Origin: Bacteroidales bacterium UBA6229
GTDB lineage: Bacteria; Bacteroidota; Bacteroidia; Bacteroidales; F082
Direction: 5' to 3'
NCBI GenBank assembly: GCA_002440975.1
Contig: DJWN01000138.1
Span: 1 to 29,191, forward strand
DNA length: 29,191 bases
Shown: positions 1 through 7,730 of the stretch, piece after piece
Numbering within the stretch: the first letter of the stretch is position 1
How the letters are laid out: the number at the start of each line of letters is the position of its first letter
The notes under the pieces: generated by a model
What the model was told of the DNA's origin: nothing
The model's input: the letters and a program-made list of their open reading frames with translations, nothing else
Databases searched by the model: none
Made by a program: the position numbers and the translations under genes

Positions 1-1131
1 GTTCAGATAATCGTAGCGTGTGCCGGCAACCAGGCAGCCGCCATCGCGGGTGGCGATGAGTTTTTGCATCACATAATAGGCATCACCACCATAAAAGCGT
101 TCCCATCTTACATTTAGCAGGCTATCGGTCTGAAAAAGCATAAACCAGGATGGTTGAGTAGAATGATAAATATTGTATTTGTCCAGATTGCGTGTGCCAC
201 CCACAAAAATCGAATCTTTATGCCTAAAATCAAGGCCGCCGCGTAATGAAGGATAGTCAATAGTATCCGAAATTTTCAGAAGACTTGTCAGATAACCAGC
301 TGTATCGATGGGATGGTAAAACCTAAGCAGGGATAAATTATAATTAGGAGGTGGATACAGATTATAACCCAAAAGATAAAAGCTGGTATCGGTGTCCCAT
401 TTTACGGAATAGTTTCCGAAAATATTAGATGGAATTTTAATTGTCTGAATTTTATTCAAACTATCGTCAAGCAGGGTGATCTCTCTAACAACTTCTTCAA
501 CAGCCCAATAACCACTATTCTTCAAGGTTCGGAAATGTGAAATATAAAAATTGCCGGAAAATTCATTGAAGTTTATACTATCGTGTTGATCATTAAGTAC
601 AAGAACAAAACTGAAAACTTCTGAAAAAGACTGACCAGTACGGTATCCGCCGCTAAATAAAAGACAACTATCCTTTTCCATGTAAGATTTAATCTCTGTG
701 TATGTTTTATCTTGTGGAAGAATATACTGGCAAGAATCAGTTATAACTAATTCACTTTTCATTTCATAAATTACCAGGTTAATTTTTGTATTAGTTGTCG
801 GATCAAAACTTAGTCCTGTAAGAATATAATCTCCATTACTTTTATTAAAAATATTTTGAATCAGTAAACTCCTGGAATCATCTCCGATTGTCAAGCTATC
901 TATTAAAAATCCTGTATTATTAATTACTCCCATTAGTGACTCTCTGTAATTTGGAAAAGCATTACTATAAACATAAGATGAGAAATAAAATAGTCCATTT
1001 TCATCCTCAATAATATCACTTATGACAATATTTCTATCATACTTAAATTCAAAGTTAAACGTAATTTTTTGTGCAAATACGCTATTAAGTATTGTAAAAA
1101 AAATAAATCCAATATAAAAAAAATGTTTCAT
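1..1131 (-). CDS. Secreted protein of unknown function, 3' end missing (runs off left edge)
   Basis: An uninterrupted minus-strand frame of 377 codons runs from the ATG at 1131 to the first base of the window, so the C-terminus is missing. The N-terminus (MKHFFYIGFIFFTILNSVFA, then QK) is a clear Sec signal peptide. The rest is rich in beta-prone, Asp/Asn/Tyr-rich sequence. Towards the cut end the segments WERFYGGDAYYVMQKL and TRDGGCLVAGTRYDY resemble the WxKxYGG...T.DGGyl..G repeats of Bacteroidota secreted proteins. Such proteins usually end in a T9SS sorting domain; that part is not visible here, so this is inference. The N-terminal half is more AT-rich than the distal part. The gene starts only 29 bp downstream of an inverted-repeat element that may carry its promoter. 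No enzymatic motif is recognised. Confidence 0.82.
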   Translation of the reverse strand, partial: MKHFFYIGFIFFTILNSVFAQKITFNFEFKYDRNIVISDIIEDENGLFYFSSYVYSNAFPNYRESLMGVINNTGFLIDSLTIGDDSRSLLIQNIFNKSNGDYILTGLSFDPTTNTKINLVIYEMKSELVITDSCQYILPQDKTYTEIKSYMEKDSCLLFSGGYRTGQSFSEVFSFVLVLNDQHDSINFNEFSGNFYISHFRTLKNSGYWAVEEVVREITLLDDSLNKIQTIKIPSNIFGNYSVKWDTDTSFYLLGYNLYPPPNYNLSLLRFYHPIDTAGYLTSLLKISDTIDYPSLRGGLDFRHKDSIFVGGTRNLDKYNIYHSTQPSWFMLFQTDSLLNVRWERFYGGDAYYVMQKLIATRDGGCLVAGTRYDYLN

Positions 1132-1159
1132 AATACTGAAATATTCTGGATTATAATAA

Positions 1160-1271
1160 GATGCTGTCTCAAAAGTAATCTTTCTGCATTTTTATTTGTA
1201 AACTATCCGAAAAAAGAACAACTTATTAATTTTAGAAGGACAAATAAATCTCTGACTTTTGAGACAGCTTC
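1160..1271. mobile_element. 112-bp inverted-repeat element (MITE-like or IS remnant)
   Basis: Two 17-bp arms, 1160-1176 (GATGCTGTCTCAAAAGT) and 1255-1271 (ACTTTTGAGACAGCTTC), are inverted copies with one mismatch. They enclose 78 bp of AT-rich non-coding sequence. The arm core GCTGTCTCAAAAGT resembles the terminal repeats of some Bacteroidota insertion sequences, from memory and not searched. No transposase is present and no convincing target duplication flanks it. The left arm contains TACTTTTG (1177 to 1170 on minus), a match to the TAnnTTTG -7 box, pointing at the gene starting at 1131. Alternatively this is a long imperfect hairpin between two minus-strand genes. Confidence 0.5.
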
Positions 1272-1285
1272 TTTAATATGACAAA

Positions 1286-2173
1286 TTAATCAATTGGAGG
1301 TACTAGCGTTATTTCACCATATGTGGCATAATAAAAATGTGAAAGAAGCGCACCACCCGAAGGAACACCAAGGGCATCGTCAATAATAACATGGCTTAAG
1401 TATTTGTTGTTAGGCCTGATTCCTTCTGAATAATCATTTAGAATAATATGTGATTGCTCAAGATAATAAGTCATCATATCATCTTCGATGCAAATGTTTA
1501 TATCATCGTACCATCCTCCAAACAATCTTCCCGGAAACATTGATGCACCATGTATATCAATTGTTACAAGGCTTGTAGGGATAAAACGATAATTCTCTTC
1601 TGCTAAAACCCATGGGTTATTTAGTCTTCTGGCTATTTCATCTGAACCATCGGAAACGCCTACCATGGTTCCATCACACTTTCCTGCAAGTGGTTGATTG
1701 TATCCAGGTGTACCCCAAATCCAATCATCATTTTCATCAAAGGGCTCGTAAATGCCGGCAACCAGCCTTAATCCAATTATCCTGCTTGCACTCACATAAG
1801 CAGTGTTGCCGAGCACACTATCCAATGCTACATCGGTAAGCTTCAAATAGTTATCACTGCCTGGCAGTTCGGCCATTTCATTTGTCAGATCGGTCTGCAT
1901 GTCGGCATATACATTGGCAGCATCCGTAAGGCTCAGGTTACTGTTGTCGAGGGTAACCGTATAAGTGGTTTTACTCACCACAAAATTCTCATACGCTAAA
2001 TCAGGGCGGGCATGGCTGTAGTTTTCCAACGCCTCGGTGTACCAAACCAGCGAATCCACGCTAATGCTTTCGCCCGATTTGAAATTGCCAGTAAGCTTCG
2101 CGTCAAATGCCTCAATGCGTTGGATAATTTGATGGCTTTTTTCGGTCAGACTTTGATCCATGGAATTGGTCAT
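1286..2173 (-). CDS. Putative lipoprotein of unknown function; true start appears lost
   Basis: From the first in-frame ATG (2173) this encodes 295 residues. The open frame continues upstream and encodes KKISRLWIIIPLLVLFVYSC followed by KKEQE. That is a textbook lipoprotein signal peptide with the lipobox Cys at 2194-2192, yet the frame offers no ATG, GTG or TTG. The codon where Met should stand (AAT, 2254-2252, before AAA AAA ATA) would become ATG if one G were restored, so a one-base deletion or sequence error is likely. The in-frame stop lies at 2275-2273. The mature protein has a helical N-terminal part and a Gly/Asp/Trp-rich C-terminal part. I recognise no family. If the start really is 2173, the protein would not be exported. 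Confidence 0.65.
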   Translation of the reverse strand: MTNSMDQSLTEKSHQIIQRIEAFDAKLTGNFKSGESISVDSLVWYTEALENYSHARPDLAYENFVVSKTTYTVTLDNSNLSLTDAANVYADMQTDLTNEMAELPGSDNYLKLTDVALDSVLGNTAYVSASRIIGLRLVAGIYEPFDENDDWIWGTPGYNQPLAGKCDGTMVGVSDGSDEIARRLNNPWVLAEENYRFIPTSLVTIDIHGASMFPGRLFGGWYDDINICIEDDMMTYYLEQSHIILNDYSEGIRPNNKYLSHVIIDDALGVPSGGALLSHFYYATYGEITLVPPID

Positions 2174-2281
2174 GGTTTCTTGTTCTTTTTTGCAACTGTA
2201 AACAAACAGTACAAGGAGTGGAATTATTATCCATAAACGAGATATTTTTTTATTTTCTTGTGTTTTTGTGAATTAATTGGG

Positions 2282-2329
2282 TTGGTCTGACAATTATCTA
2301 CTGGTGATTGCTGCTGCCCATCAGACCAA
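2282..2329. repeat. 9-bp perfect inverted repeat, possible hairpin
   Basis: TTGGTCTGA at 2282-2290 and TCAGACCAA at 2321-2329 are exact inverted copies around a 30-base spacer. The right arm overlaps the stop codon of the coding remnant on minus. There is no T-run beside it, so it is not a classical terminator. It could fold in the leader between the remnant and the lipoprotein gene. Confidence 0.3.
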
Positions 2330-2527
2330 TATGGAATCAACATCAGGGCAACAGCTCGGGTCTATGAAGTTGTTTTTGCCAAGCTTAAAAATGTATGGTG
2401 TTTGCAGTGTTGAAACGGAATTAAACCCCATGTGGCATAATCCCTGATCATCAAGAATTGCTACAAAACTATCTATCTGTGAAGCAGATACACGGATGGG
2501 GGGGGTAATACTTTGACTGTCAGTGTG
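2321..2527 (-). pseudogene. Coding-like remnant, about 68 codons, no start codon
   Basis: A minus-strand frame from just after a stop at 2530-2528 to TGA at 2323-2321 encodes a protein-like peptide with segments SQIDSFVAILDDQGLCHMG, PYIFKLGKNNF and IDPSCCPDVDSI. Composition and periodicity look like real protein, possibly the end of a secreted or lipoprotein domain. It has no ATG/GTG/TTG start near its beginning, and an 8-G homopolymer (2488-2495 on plus) is a likely site of frame slippage. A good promoter lies just upstream. Best read as a degraded gene end; it could also be a chance open frame. Nothing else gene-like is seen between 2274 and 2678. Confidence 0.35.
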
Positions 2528-2566
2528 TTAAAATACAATTGGCAAGTGTATATAGTTTTTACCTGC

Positions 2567-2599
2567 CAAATGTAATAATTTTTTTAAATACAAACCAAA
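2567..2599 (-). promoter_or_regulatory. Predicted Bacteroidota-type promoter reading leftwards
   Basis: On minus, TTTG (2599-2596), 21 bases, then TACATTTG (2574-2567) fit the TTTG / TAnnTTTG pattern of the Bacteroidota primary sigma factor. The expected start is near 2560, so transcription would enter the remnant at 2321-2527 and then the lipoprotein gene. A second TTTG at 2594-2591 has a shorter, 16-base spacing. Confidence 0.45.
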
Positions 2600-2678
2600 G
2601 ACAAGGTTTTTACATTTTCATAATTCATCGCTGAAGTTGCAGAAAAGTCAGGCCCTTAACTTGTTTCAATGTACAACA

Positions 2679-4160
2679 TTATTTCCGCTCCCAACCCGTG
2701 CCCTCTTTTCCATCTTTAAGTACAATTTGCAGGGCAGCCAATTTATCTCTAATCAGGTCGCTGGTGGCATAATCCTTTCGCTGGCGGGCATCCTGCCGCA
2801 GCTGTATAATGGTATCCATCAGGCCATCAAGCAATTGATCGTCCTGATTGGCATTTTCGGCCTGCAGTCCCAAAATATCAAATACAAAAACATCAAAAAG
2901 TTCCTGTAGCAATTTTAATTCTGCAGGATTGATCTGTGCATGTTCAGCTTTCACGCTATTGACAATACGTACTGCATCAAACAATTTGGCAATGGCGATG
3001 GGGCTGTTCAAATCGTCATTCATTGCGGCATAACAATCCTGCCGGATAGCTGCTATATTTAGGTTGGGAGCTGACTTTTCTGCTTTAAGCTCCTTGACCT
3101 CAGAAGCTGCAAGCATAAGGCGTTTCAGGCCTTTATCGGCTGCCTGAAGGGCTTCATTCGAGAAGTCGAGGGTGCTGCGGTAATGCGCCTGCAGCATAAA
3201 AAACCTGATTGTCATCGGACTGTATGCCTGTGCAAGCAAATCGTGTTTTCCGCTGAAGAAATCATCCAGCGAAACTGCATTTCCGAGCGACTTGCCCATC
3301 TTTTGCCCGTTGATGGTAATCATATTGTTGTGCATCCAATAACGCACGGGGGCTTTGCCGTTGGCGATGGTTGACTGTGCAATCTCCGATTCGTGATGCG
3401 GGAAAAGCAGGTCCATGCCACCGCCGTGAATATCAAATTGATCACCCAGGTATTTGCATCCCATTGCCGAGCATTCCATATGCCAGCCCGGAAAGCCATC
3501 GCTCCAGGGCGAAGGCCAACGCATGATATGAGCCGGCTCGGCTTTTTTCCAGATGGCAAAATCGGCACTGTTGCGTTTTTCTGTTTGTCCGGCCAGCTCG
3601 CGGGTGTTACTGATCAGTTCATCAAGTTTGCGTCCAGACAACACGCCATAGTGATGGTTTTTGCTGTATTTCTCTACATCAAAATACACCGATCCGTCAG
3701 CTTCGTAAGCATATCCTTTCTCCAAAATGCTTTTCACCATCTCGATTTGTTCGATGATATGTCCCGAAGCATGTGGTTCGATTGATGGTCTCAAAACATT
3801 AAGTTGGTCCATATTATGGTGGTAACGAACGGTATAGTATTGCACTATCTCCATGGGTTCCAGTTCTTCAACCCTGGCTTTTTTTGCGATCTTGTCTTCG
3901 CCTTCATCGGCATCATTTTCCAGGTGACCCACATCGGTAATGTTGCGCACATAACGCACTTTGTAGCCCAGGTGCGTGAGGTAGCGAAACAGCAAATCAA
4001 AAGTGATTGCCGGACGGGCATGACCCAAATGTGCATCCCCATAAACGGTTGGCCCGCACACATACATGCCCACATGCGGAGGTTTGATGGGCTCAAACAA
4101 CTCCTTCTTCTTACTTAAACTGTTGGTAATGTATAACTTGCTGCTGACATCTTCACTCAT
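2679..4160 (-). CDS. cysS: Cysteinyl-tRNA synthetase
   Basis: Class I aminoacyl-tRNA synthetase charging tRNA-Cys with cysteine in the cytoplasm. It is a 493-residue protein with the family features in order: CGPTVYG with zinc ligand Cys35, HIGH motif as HLGH (44-47), WHMECS with Cys230, FPHHESE (zinc ligands near 255-257) and KMSKS as KMGKS (287-291). A DALR-type helical C-terminal region with the usual DYATSDLIRDKL helix and a late GTxW follows. The ATG at 4160 is preferred over the in-frame ATG at 4205, because the extra 15 residues are not family-like and a -7-like box at 4190-4183 would place the transcript start between them. It appears to be a single transcription unit. Confidence 0.97.
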   Translation of the reverse strand: MSEDVSSKLYITNSLSKKKELFEPIKPPHVGMYVCGPTVYGDAHLGHARPAITFDLLFRYLTHLGYKVRYVRNITDVGHLENDADEGEDKIAKKARVEELEPMEIVQYYTVRYHHNMDQLNVLRPSIEPHASGHIIEQIEMVKSILEKGYAYEADGSVYFDVEKYSKNHHYGVLSGRKLDELISNTRELAGQTEKRNSADFAIWKKAEPAHIMRWPSPWSDGFPGWHMECSAMGCKYLGDQFDIHGGGMDLLFPHHESEIAQSTIANGKAPVRYWMHNNMITINGQKMGKSLGNAVSLDDFFSGKHDLLAQAYSPMTIRFFMLQAHYRSTLDFSNEALQAADKGLKRLMLAASEVKELKAEKSAPNLNIAAIRQDCYAAMNDDLNSPIAIAKLFDAVRIVNSVKAEHAQINPAELKLLQELFDVFVFDILGLQAENANQDDQLLDGLMDTIIQLRQDARQRKDYATSDLIRDKLAALQIVLKDGKEGTGWERK

Positions 4161-4182
4161 GGCAATCTTGAATTTAAGGCCA

Positions 4183-4190
4183 CAAAGTAA
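4183..4190 (-). promoter_or_regulatory. Possible -7 box of cysS
   Basis: TTACTTTG on minus matches TAnnTTTG in seven of eight positions and lies 22 bases upstream of the chosen cysS ATG. A TTTG (4217-4214) is 23 bases upstream of it, slightly longer spacing than usual. Weak prediction. Confidence 0.3.
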
Positions 4191-4205
4191 CGAAAATTTA
4201 TGCAT

Positions 4206-4563
4206 TTCCCATCCAAAGACTCCAACCGTAAGTTTAAACCCTTTCCTTTTGTAAGAAATAATAAATCAAATGGTTAAGAGCGACTAAAACCCCATAATCA
4301 GCTCTATATCAATCAATATCCGATATAATTTTAAATTGGGTGGTTCTTAAGCCATAGAAAACGGCTCAGCTATAAGCTTATTTATTTGATGGTTTTTTAA
4401 ACCTTAGCAATCACCAAAAAAAACGATAAGCTCTGCAGTGTGCAAAGATTATCGTTTGTGTAGATAAGTTTGGCGCGAAGTGGGTGAGGCCGTGTAGTAA
4501 TTTGCTATTAGCCATTCACTTCGAAATTGAGACCAGTTAATTCCAGCAAATATCAACTTCGAT
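4206..4563. other. Intergenic region without a gene
   Basis: About 360 bp between cysS and tdh. The left part is AT-rich, with stops in all frames and no protein-like frame. The right part holds the tdh terminator hairpin (4413-4457). A weaker 7-bp inverted repeat (CGAAGTG 4476-4482, CACTTCG 4517-4523) separates the terminator from the tdh stop. No tRNA or known small RNA is recognised. Confidence 0.6.
4413..4457 (-). terminator. Rho-independent terminator of tdh
   Basis: AAACGATAA (4421-4429) and TTATCGTTT (4449-4457) form a perfect 9-bp stem with a 19-base loop. Read on minus, the stem is followed by a run of eight T. It lies about 105 bases downstream of the tdh stop codon. Confidence 0.7.
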
Positions 4564-5526
4564 CTACAGCAGCCCTTTGGCGTGTTTTTCTCCAATTACC
4601 TTCAGCATATCTTCGGTCATGGCAGCAAGGTTCCATTTCGGGTTCCAGCCCCATTCCTCGCGGGCAGCACTGTCGTCCATATTATTGGGCCATGAATTGG
4701 CAATGGCCTGCTTCCCTGGATCAACATCATAAATCATCTCAAAACCAGGGATATGTTTTTTAATCTCCGCAGCAATAATTTCCGGGTCGAAACTCATGGC
4801 GGTGATGTTGAATGAGTTACGGTGTTTCAGTTTAGTGGGGTCAGCTTCCATCAGATCAATGGCAGCTTCAATAGCATCGGGCATATACATCATATCGAGG
4901 AAAGTGCCGGTGCCAAGCGGACAGGTGAACTTACCGGTTTTGATGGCATCGTAATAAATCTCTACGGCATAGTCGGTAGTTCCGCCACCGGGAAGGGTTA
5001 CGTTAGATATAATACCAGGATAGCGCACCGAACGGGTATCGACACCAAACCGTTTGAAATAGTAATCACTGAGCAACTCACCAGCTACTTTTGACACACC
5101 ATACATGGTTTGCGGGCGCATGATAGTATCCTGGGGAGTATTGTCCAGGGGAGTGCCACCACCAAATGCACCAATGGAGCTGGGCGTGGAAACGGCACAA
5201 CCAAATTCGCGGCCCACTTCCAGGCAGTTCATCAAACCACCAATACCAATGTTCCAGGCAAGTTGAGGTTTGGTCTCAGCTACAACCGAAAGAATGGCGG
5301 CTAGATTATAAATGGTGTCAATTTTATATTTCTTTACCACATCAGCAATCTGCTGGGCGTTGGTGGCATCAACCACTTCTGCAGGACCTGACTCGAGCAG
5401 TTCGCCAGTGGGTTTAGTTGATCGAAATCCGGCAACCACATTGCTGTTGCCATATCTTTTGCGCAATTCAAGGGTAAGTTCCGAACCAATCTGACCAACA
5501 GAACCAATAACTAAAATATTTTTCAT
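4564..5526 (-). CDS. tdh: L-threonine 3-dehydrogenase, SDR type (NAD-dependent epimerase family)
   Basis: Oxidises L-threonine to 2-amino-3-ketobutyrate with NAD+ in the cytoplasm. The 320 residues show an extended short-chain-dehydrogenase fold: GxxGxxG as GSVGQIG (8-14), Ser116/Ser117 in STPSSIGAFG, the catalytic YGVSK pair Tyr142/Lys146, RYPGIIS near 178, and the PGGGTTDYAVEIYY segment typical of short-chain (animal/Flavobacterium-type) threonine dehydrogenases. This is not the zinc-dependent E. coli type. The usual partner, 2-amino-3-ketobutyrate CoA ligase (kbl), is not adjacent, but a threonine aldolase sits about 9 kb away at 13763. The gene is transcribed alone: a -7 box lies 52 bases upstream and a terminator downstream. 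Confidence 0.92.
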   Translation of the reverse strand: MKNILVIGSVGQIGSELTLELRKRYGNSNVVAGFRSTKPTGELLESGPAEVVDATNAQQIADVVKKYKIDTIYNLAAILSVVAETKPQLAWNIGIGGLMNCLEVGREFGCAVSTPSSIGAFGGGTPLDNTPQDTIMRPQTMYGVSKVAGELLSDYYFKRFGVDTRSVRYPGIISNVTLPGGGTTDYAVEIYYDAIKTGKFTCPLGTGTFLDMMYMPDAIEAAIDLMEADPTKLKHRNSFNITAMSFDPEIIAAEIKKHIPGFEMIYDVDPGKQAIANSWPNNMDDSAAREEWGWNPKWNLAAMTEDMLKVIGEKHAKGLL

Positions 5527-5577
5527 AGACGTTTTTATTATTTCTTTCTATTTGTGAAAGGATTAACAATGAATGGG

Positions 5578-5585
5578 CAAAAGTA
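5578..5585 (-). promoter_or_regulatory. Predicted -7 box of tdh
   Basis: TACTTTTG on minus is an exact match to TAnnTTTG and would give a leader of about 45 bases before the tdh ATG. No clear TTTG is seen 19-21 bases further upstream. It lies outside the left cassette-like border at 5653, so tdh keeps its own promoter despite the neighbouring insertion. Confidence 0.4.
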
Positions 5586-5652
5586 CAATATTCTTGAAAA
5601 TAACGAACTAAAAGTGAACTCTAAAAAGGTAAAAAAGTGTATGCACGGAGCA

Positions 5653-5672
5653 GTTATGCCTCATTGTAGGAC
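5653..5672 (+). repeat. Left border motif of the RM locus (cassette/att-like)
   Basis: The 20 bases begin GTTATGCC and end GTAGGAC. An imperfect direct copy (GTTAGTGC...GTAGGAC) lies at 7716-7733 on the other side of the RM genes. GTTRRRY-type cores mark junctions in integron gene cassettes, so the pair may delimit an acquired unit. Similarity is limited and no integrase is in the window. Confidence 0.35.
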
Positions 5673-5728
5673 GACCATAACCGAACAAAATTTCGTAACT
5701 TGCGAAACACTTTTTTATAAAAAAACGA

Positions 5729-6508
5729 ATGGACGAATTAATACAAAATATTAAGAATCTAGCAGAAGTTTATTCAGAAAACTTGAAAGGAAAAATTGAC
5801 GCAAGAACAGAAGAAATGAAGGCTGATGACAACTCTCATTATCTAGTTTATCGTGTATTAGGGATTTCCTTACAAGAAGGACAACTTATTGACCAATATC
5901 AAAATATAGGACGATTTCTTTATAAGTATGCAGGTTCATTTCTTGAAGAATCGGCAACATTATGTTTGAATTTCAAATTTCCCGAGGGTATAAAGACAAA
6001 AATTGAAAATACAATTGGACAGCGACCAAAAACTTTTGAAATTGATTTTCTGAATGGGAATGACGCAATCGAAGTAAAGTGGAGAGATGCAACGACAGAC
6101 GGAGATCATATTAAAAAAGAACATACAAGAGTTAAAGTAATCAGAGAACACGGTTACAAGCCAATTAGTACCTTATCTTTTATTTTGTTGGTTTTTTTGG
6201 CATAATATTTTTAACGACTTTCTGCATCTCCCTATTGATAAGCATTACGAAAGAAAATAATTTTCACCAACTTTTAAAAACCTGTATGGTTCTGGCTTGT
6301 CCAGGTTAGGGTAATGTTTTATTATCCTCAACGAGACCAAGCAATAAGAATTCAGGAAACTTTAAAAACCCTTTATGCAGGTGTGGAAGGAGAATATTAT
6401 GGTGGTGACAAAGCTTGGGAATACTTAAAATCTTATTCAGGAGTTGACCTAAAAGCTATTTTGACACAGATTGCTAACGAAAGGACACCCGAAAATGGAA
6501 ACAAATAA
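5729..6508 (+). pseudogene. ApaLI-like type II restriction endonuclease, interrupted by a 141-bp insertion
   Basis: Two open pieces in the same frame (5729-6205 and 6314-6508) together match the ApaLI-like endonuclease family as I remember it: N-terminal helical part, RPKTFEIDFLNGNDAIEVKW with a PD-(D/E)xK site (Asp106, Glu115, Lys117), TTDGDHIKKEHTR, then GYKPI, then RVMFYYP, GEYYGGDKAWEYL. Between GYKPI and RVMFYYP lie 141 bases with several in-frame stops (first TAA 6203-6205). Removing 6169-6309 restores ATT AGG GTA ATG in frame and a protein of about 212 residues. As it stands, translation would end after 158 residues, with 12 non-native ones, and activity is probably lost. The stop overlaps the methyltransferase start by 14 bases. 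The region is strongly AT-rich. Target (GTGCAC for ApaLI itself) is only inferred. Confidence 0.8.
6169..6309. mobile_element. 141-bp insertion in the endonuclease gene
   Basis: The segment is bounded by TTAG at 6165-6168 and again at 6306-6309, consistent with a 4-bp target duplication. It is non-coding, with stops in the host frame, and its 3' end can fold (AACCTG 6278-6283 with CAGGTT 6302-6307). GTTGGT near the left and ACCAAC near the right could also pair, but there is no clean terminal inverted repeat and no transposase. It may be a small non-autonomous element. The bounds follow from the reconstructed reading frame and could shift by a base or two. Confidence 0.5.
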
Positions 6509-7730
6509 AATATATCAAGGCCATTGCGTTGAAAAACTCAAAGAAATTGAAGCCAACAAAGTTGACTTGATTTACTTTGACCCACCTTTTTTTACTCAAC
6601 GCAAACACAGTCTTACAAATAAAGACAATTCTAAAACTTATGAATTTGACGACAAATACGACTCAATTGAAGAATATTTAGAACTAGTTGAAAATGTATT
6701 AAAAGAATCGAAAAGAATTTTAAAAAATACAGGAAGTGTATTTCTTCATTGCGACAAAACAGCATCACATAATATTAGAGTTGTTATGGATAAGGTTTTT
6801 GGACGTGAGAACTTCCAAAGTGAAATTATTTGGTCATACAAAAGATGGTCTAATGCAAAAAAAGGATTGTTAAATGCTCATCAAGTAATTTTCTTTTATT
6901 CAAAAACACAAGATTTTAAATTTAATACGCTTTATACAGATTATTCAGCCACAACAAATCTTGACCAAATTTTACAAGACCGAGAACGTAATGAAAACGG
7001 AAAATCTGTTTACAAAAAAGATGAAAACGGTAATGTAGTTTTAGGTAAAGAGAAAAAAGGTGTTCCTCTTTCTGATGTTTGGGAAATTCCATACTTAAAT
7101 CCAAAAGCAAAAGAAAGAACAGGATACCCAACCCAAAAACCAGTTTTACTACTCAATCAAATTTTAAACATCGTTACAGACGAAGGCGACTTGGTTGTTG
7201 ACCCATTTTGTGGAAGCGGAACAACTTGTGTTTCTGCAAAATCATTAAAGAGACAATTTATTGGAATTGACATTTCAAAGGATGCTGTTGAACTTGCAAA
7301 TTCACGATTAGAAGAAATGGTTATATCAGAATCAAATCTTTTAAACAAAGGAACAAACGAGTATCAGGAGAAAACCGAAAAAGAACTAGCCATTTTACAA
7401 AACATTAATGCTTTTCCTGTTCAAAGAAATAGCGGAATTGACGGATTTTTAAAAGACCATTTTAAGGGTAGGCCAGTTCCAATAAAAATTCAAGGAGAAT
7501 ATGAAACAATAGAAGATGCAATTGAGAAATTAGAAAAGGCTTCTTGTGGCAAGGACTATAAAATGAAAATCTTAATCCAAACAAGAGAAACAGGAATAAG
7601 CAGACTTTTTGGTTTTGAATCTGACGTGACAATAGTAAAATCACTTGAATTACAGACTAAAGACCTGATGAAAAAGAACAACGAAGACATAACATCACCT
7701 TTACGCAAACAGGGAGTTAGTGCTTCGTAG
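6495..7730 (+). CDS. Site-specific DNA methyltransferase, beta class (type II RM)
   Basis: Transfers a methyl group from S-adenosylmethionine to adenine-N6 or cytosine-N4; which one cannot be told from sequence alone. From ATG 6495 it has 411 residues. Motif IV DPPF (29-32) comes first, then a target-recognition region, TGYPTQKP (209-216), and the SAM-binding motif I DPFCGSG (236-242): the beta-class order. The ATG at 6495 is chosen over 6471 because family similarity starts at METNKIYQGH and an AAAGGA lies just upstream. It overlaps the endonuclease end, implying coupled translation. About 150 residues after the catalytic domain (PVQRNSGIDGFLKD..., PVPIKIQ) form an extra domain I cannot assign. 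The last codons run into the right border motif and use its TAG as stop. Likely still active and now partnerless. Confidence 0.9.
   Translation: METNKIYQGHCVEKLKEIEANKVDLIYFDPPFFTQRKHSLTNKDNSKTYEFDDKYDSIEEYLELVENVLKESKRILKNTGSVFLHCDKTASHNIRVVMDKVFGRENFQSEIIWSYKRWSNAKKGLLNAHQVIFFYSKTQDFKFNTLYTDYSATTNLDQILQDRERNENGKSVYKKDENGNVVLGKEKKGVPLSDVWEIPYLNPKAKERTGYPTQKPVLLLNQILNIVTDEGDLVVDPFCGSGTTCVSAKSLKRQFIGIDISKDAVELANSRLEEMVISESNLLNKGTNEYQEKTEKELAILQNINAFPVQRNSGIDGFLKDHFKGRPVPIKIQGEYETIEDAIEKLEKASCGKDYKMKILIQTRETGISRLFGFESDVTIVKSLELQTKDLMKKNNEDITSPLRKQGVSAS

Noticed and set aside
1069..1281. A 70-codon plus-strand frame across the inverted-repeat element
   Set aside because: It overlaps the signal peptide region of the secreted-protein gene on the other strand and only reflects AT-rich sequence.
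4476..4523. 7-bp inverted repeat CGAAGTG/CACTTCG as a second terminator or RNA element
   Set aside because: The loop is over 30 bases, there is no T-run, and a much better terminator lies next to it.
5554..5754. A 66-codon plus-strand frame upstream of the endonuclease
   Set aside because: It spans the tdh promoter and the left border motif, overlaps the endonuclease start, and its translation has no protein-like features.
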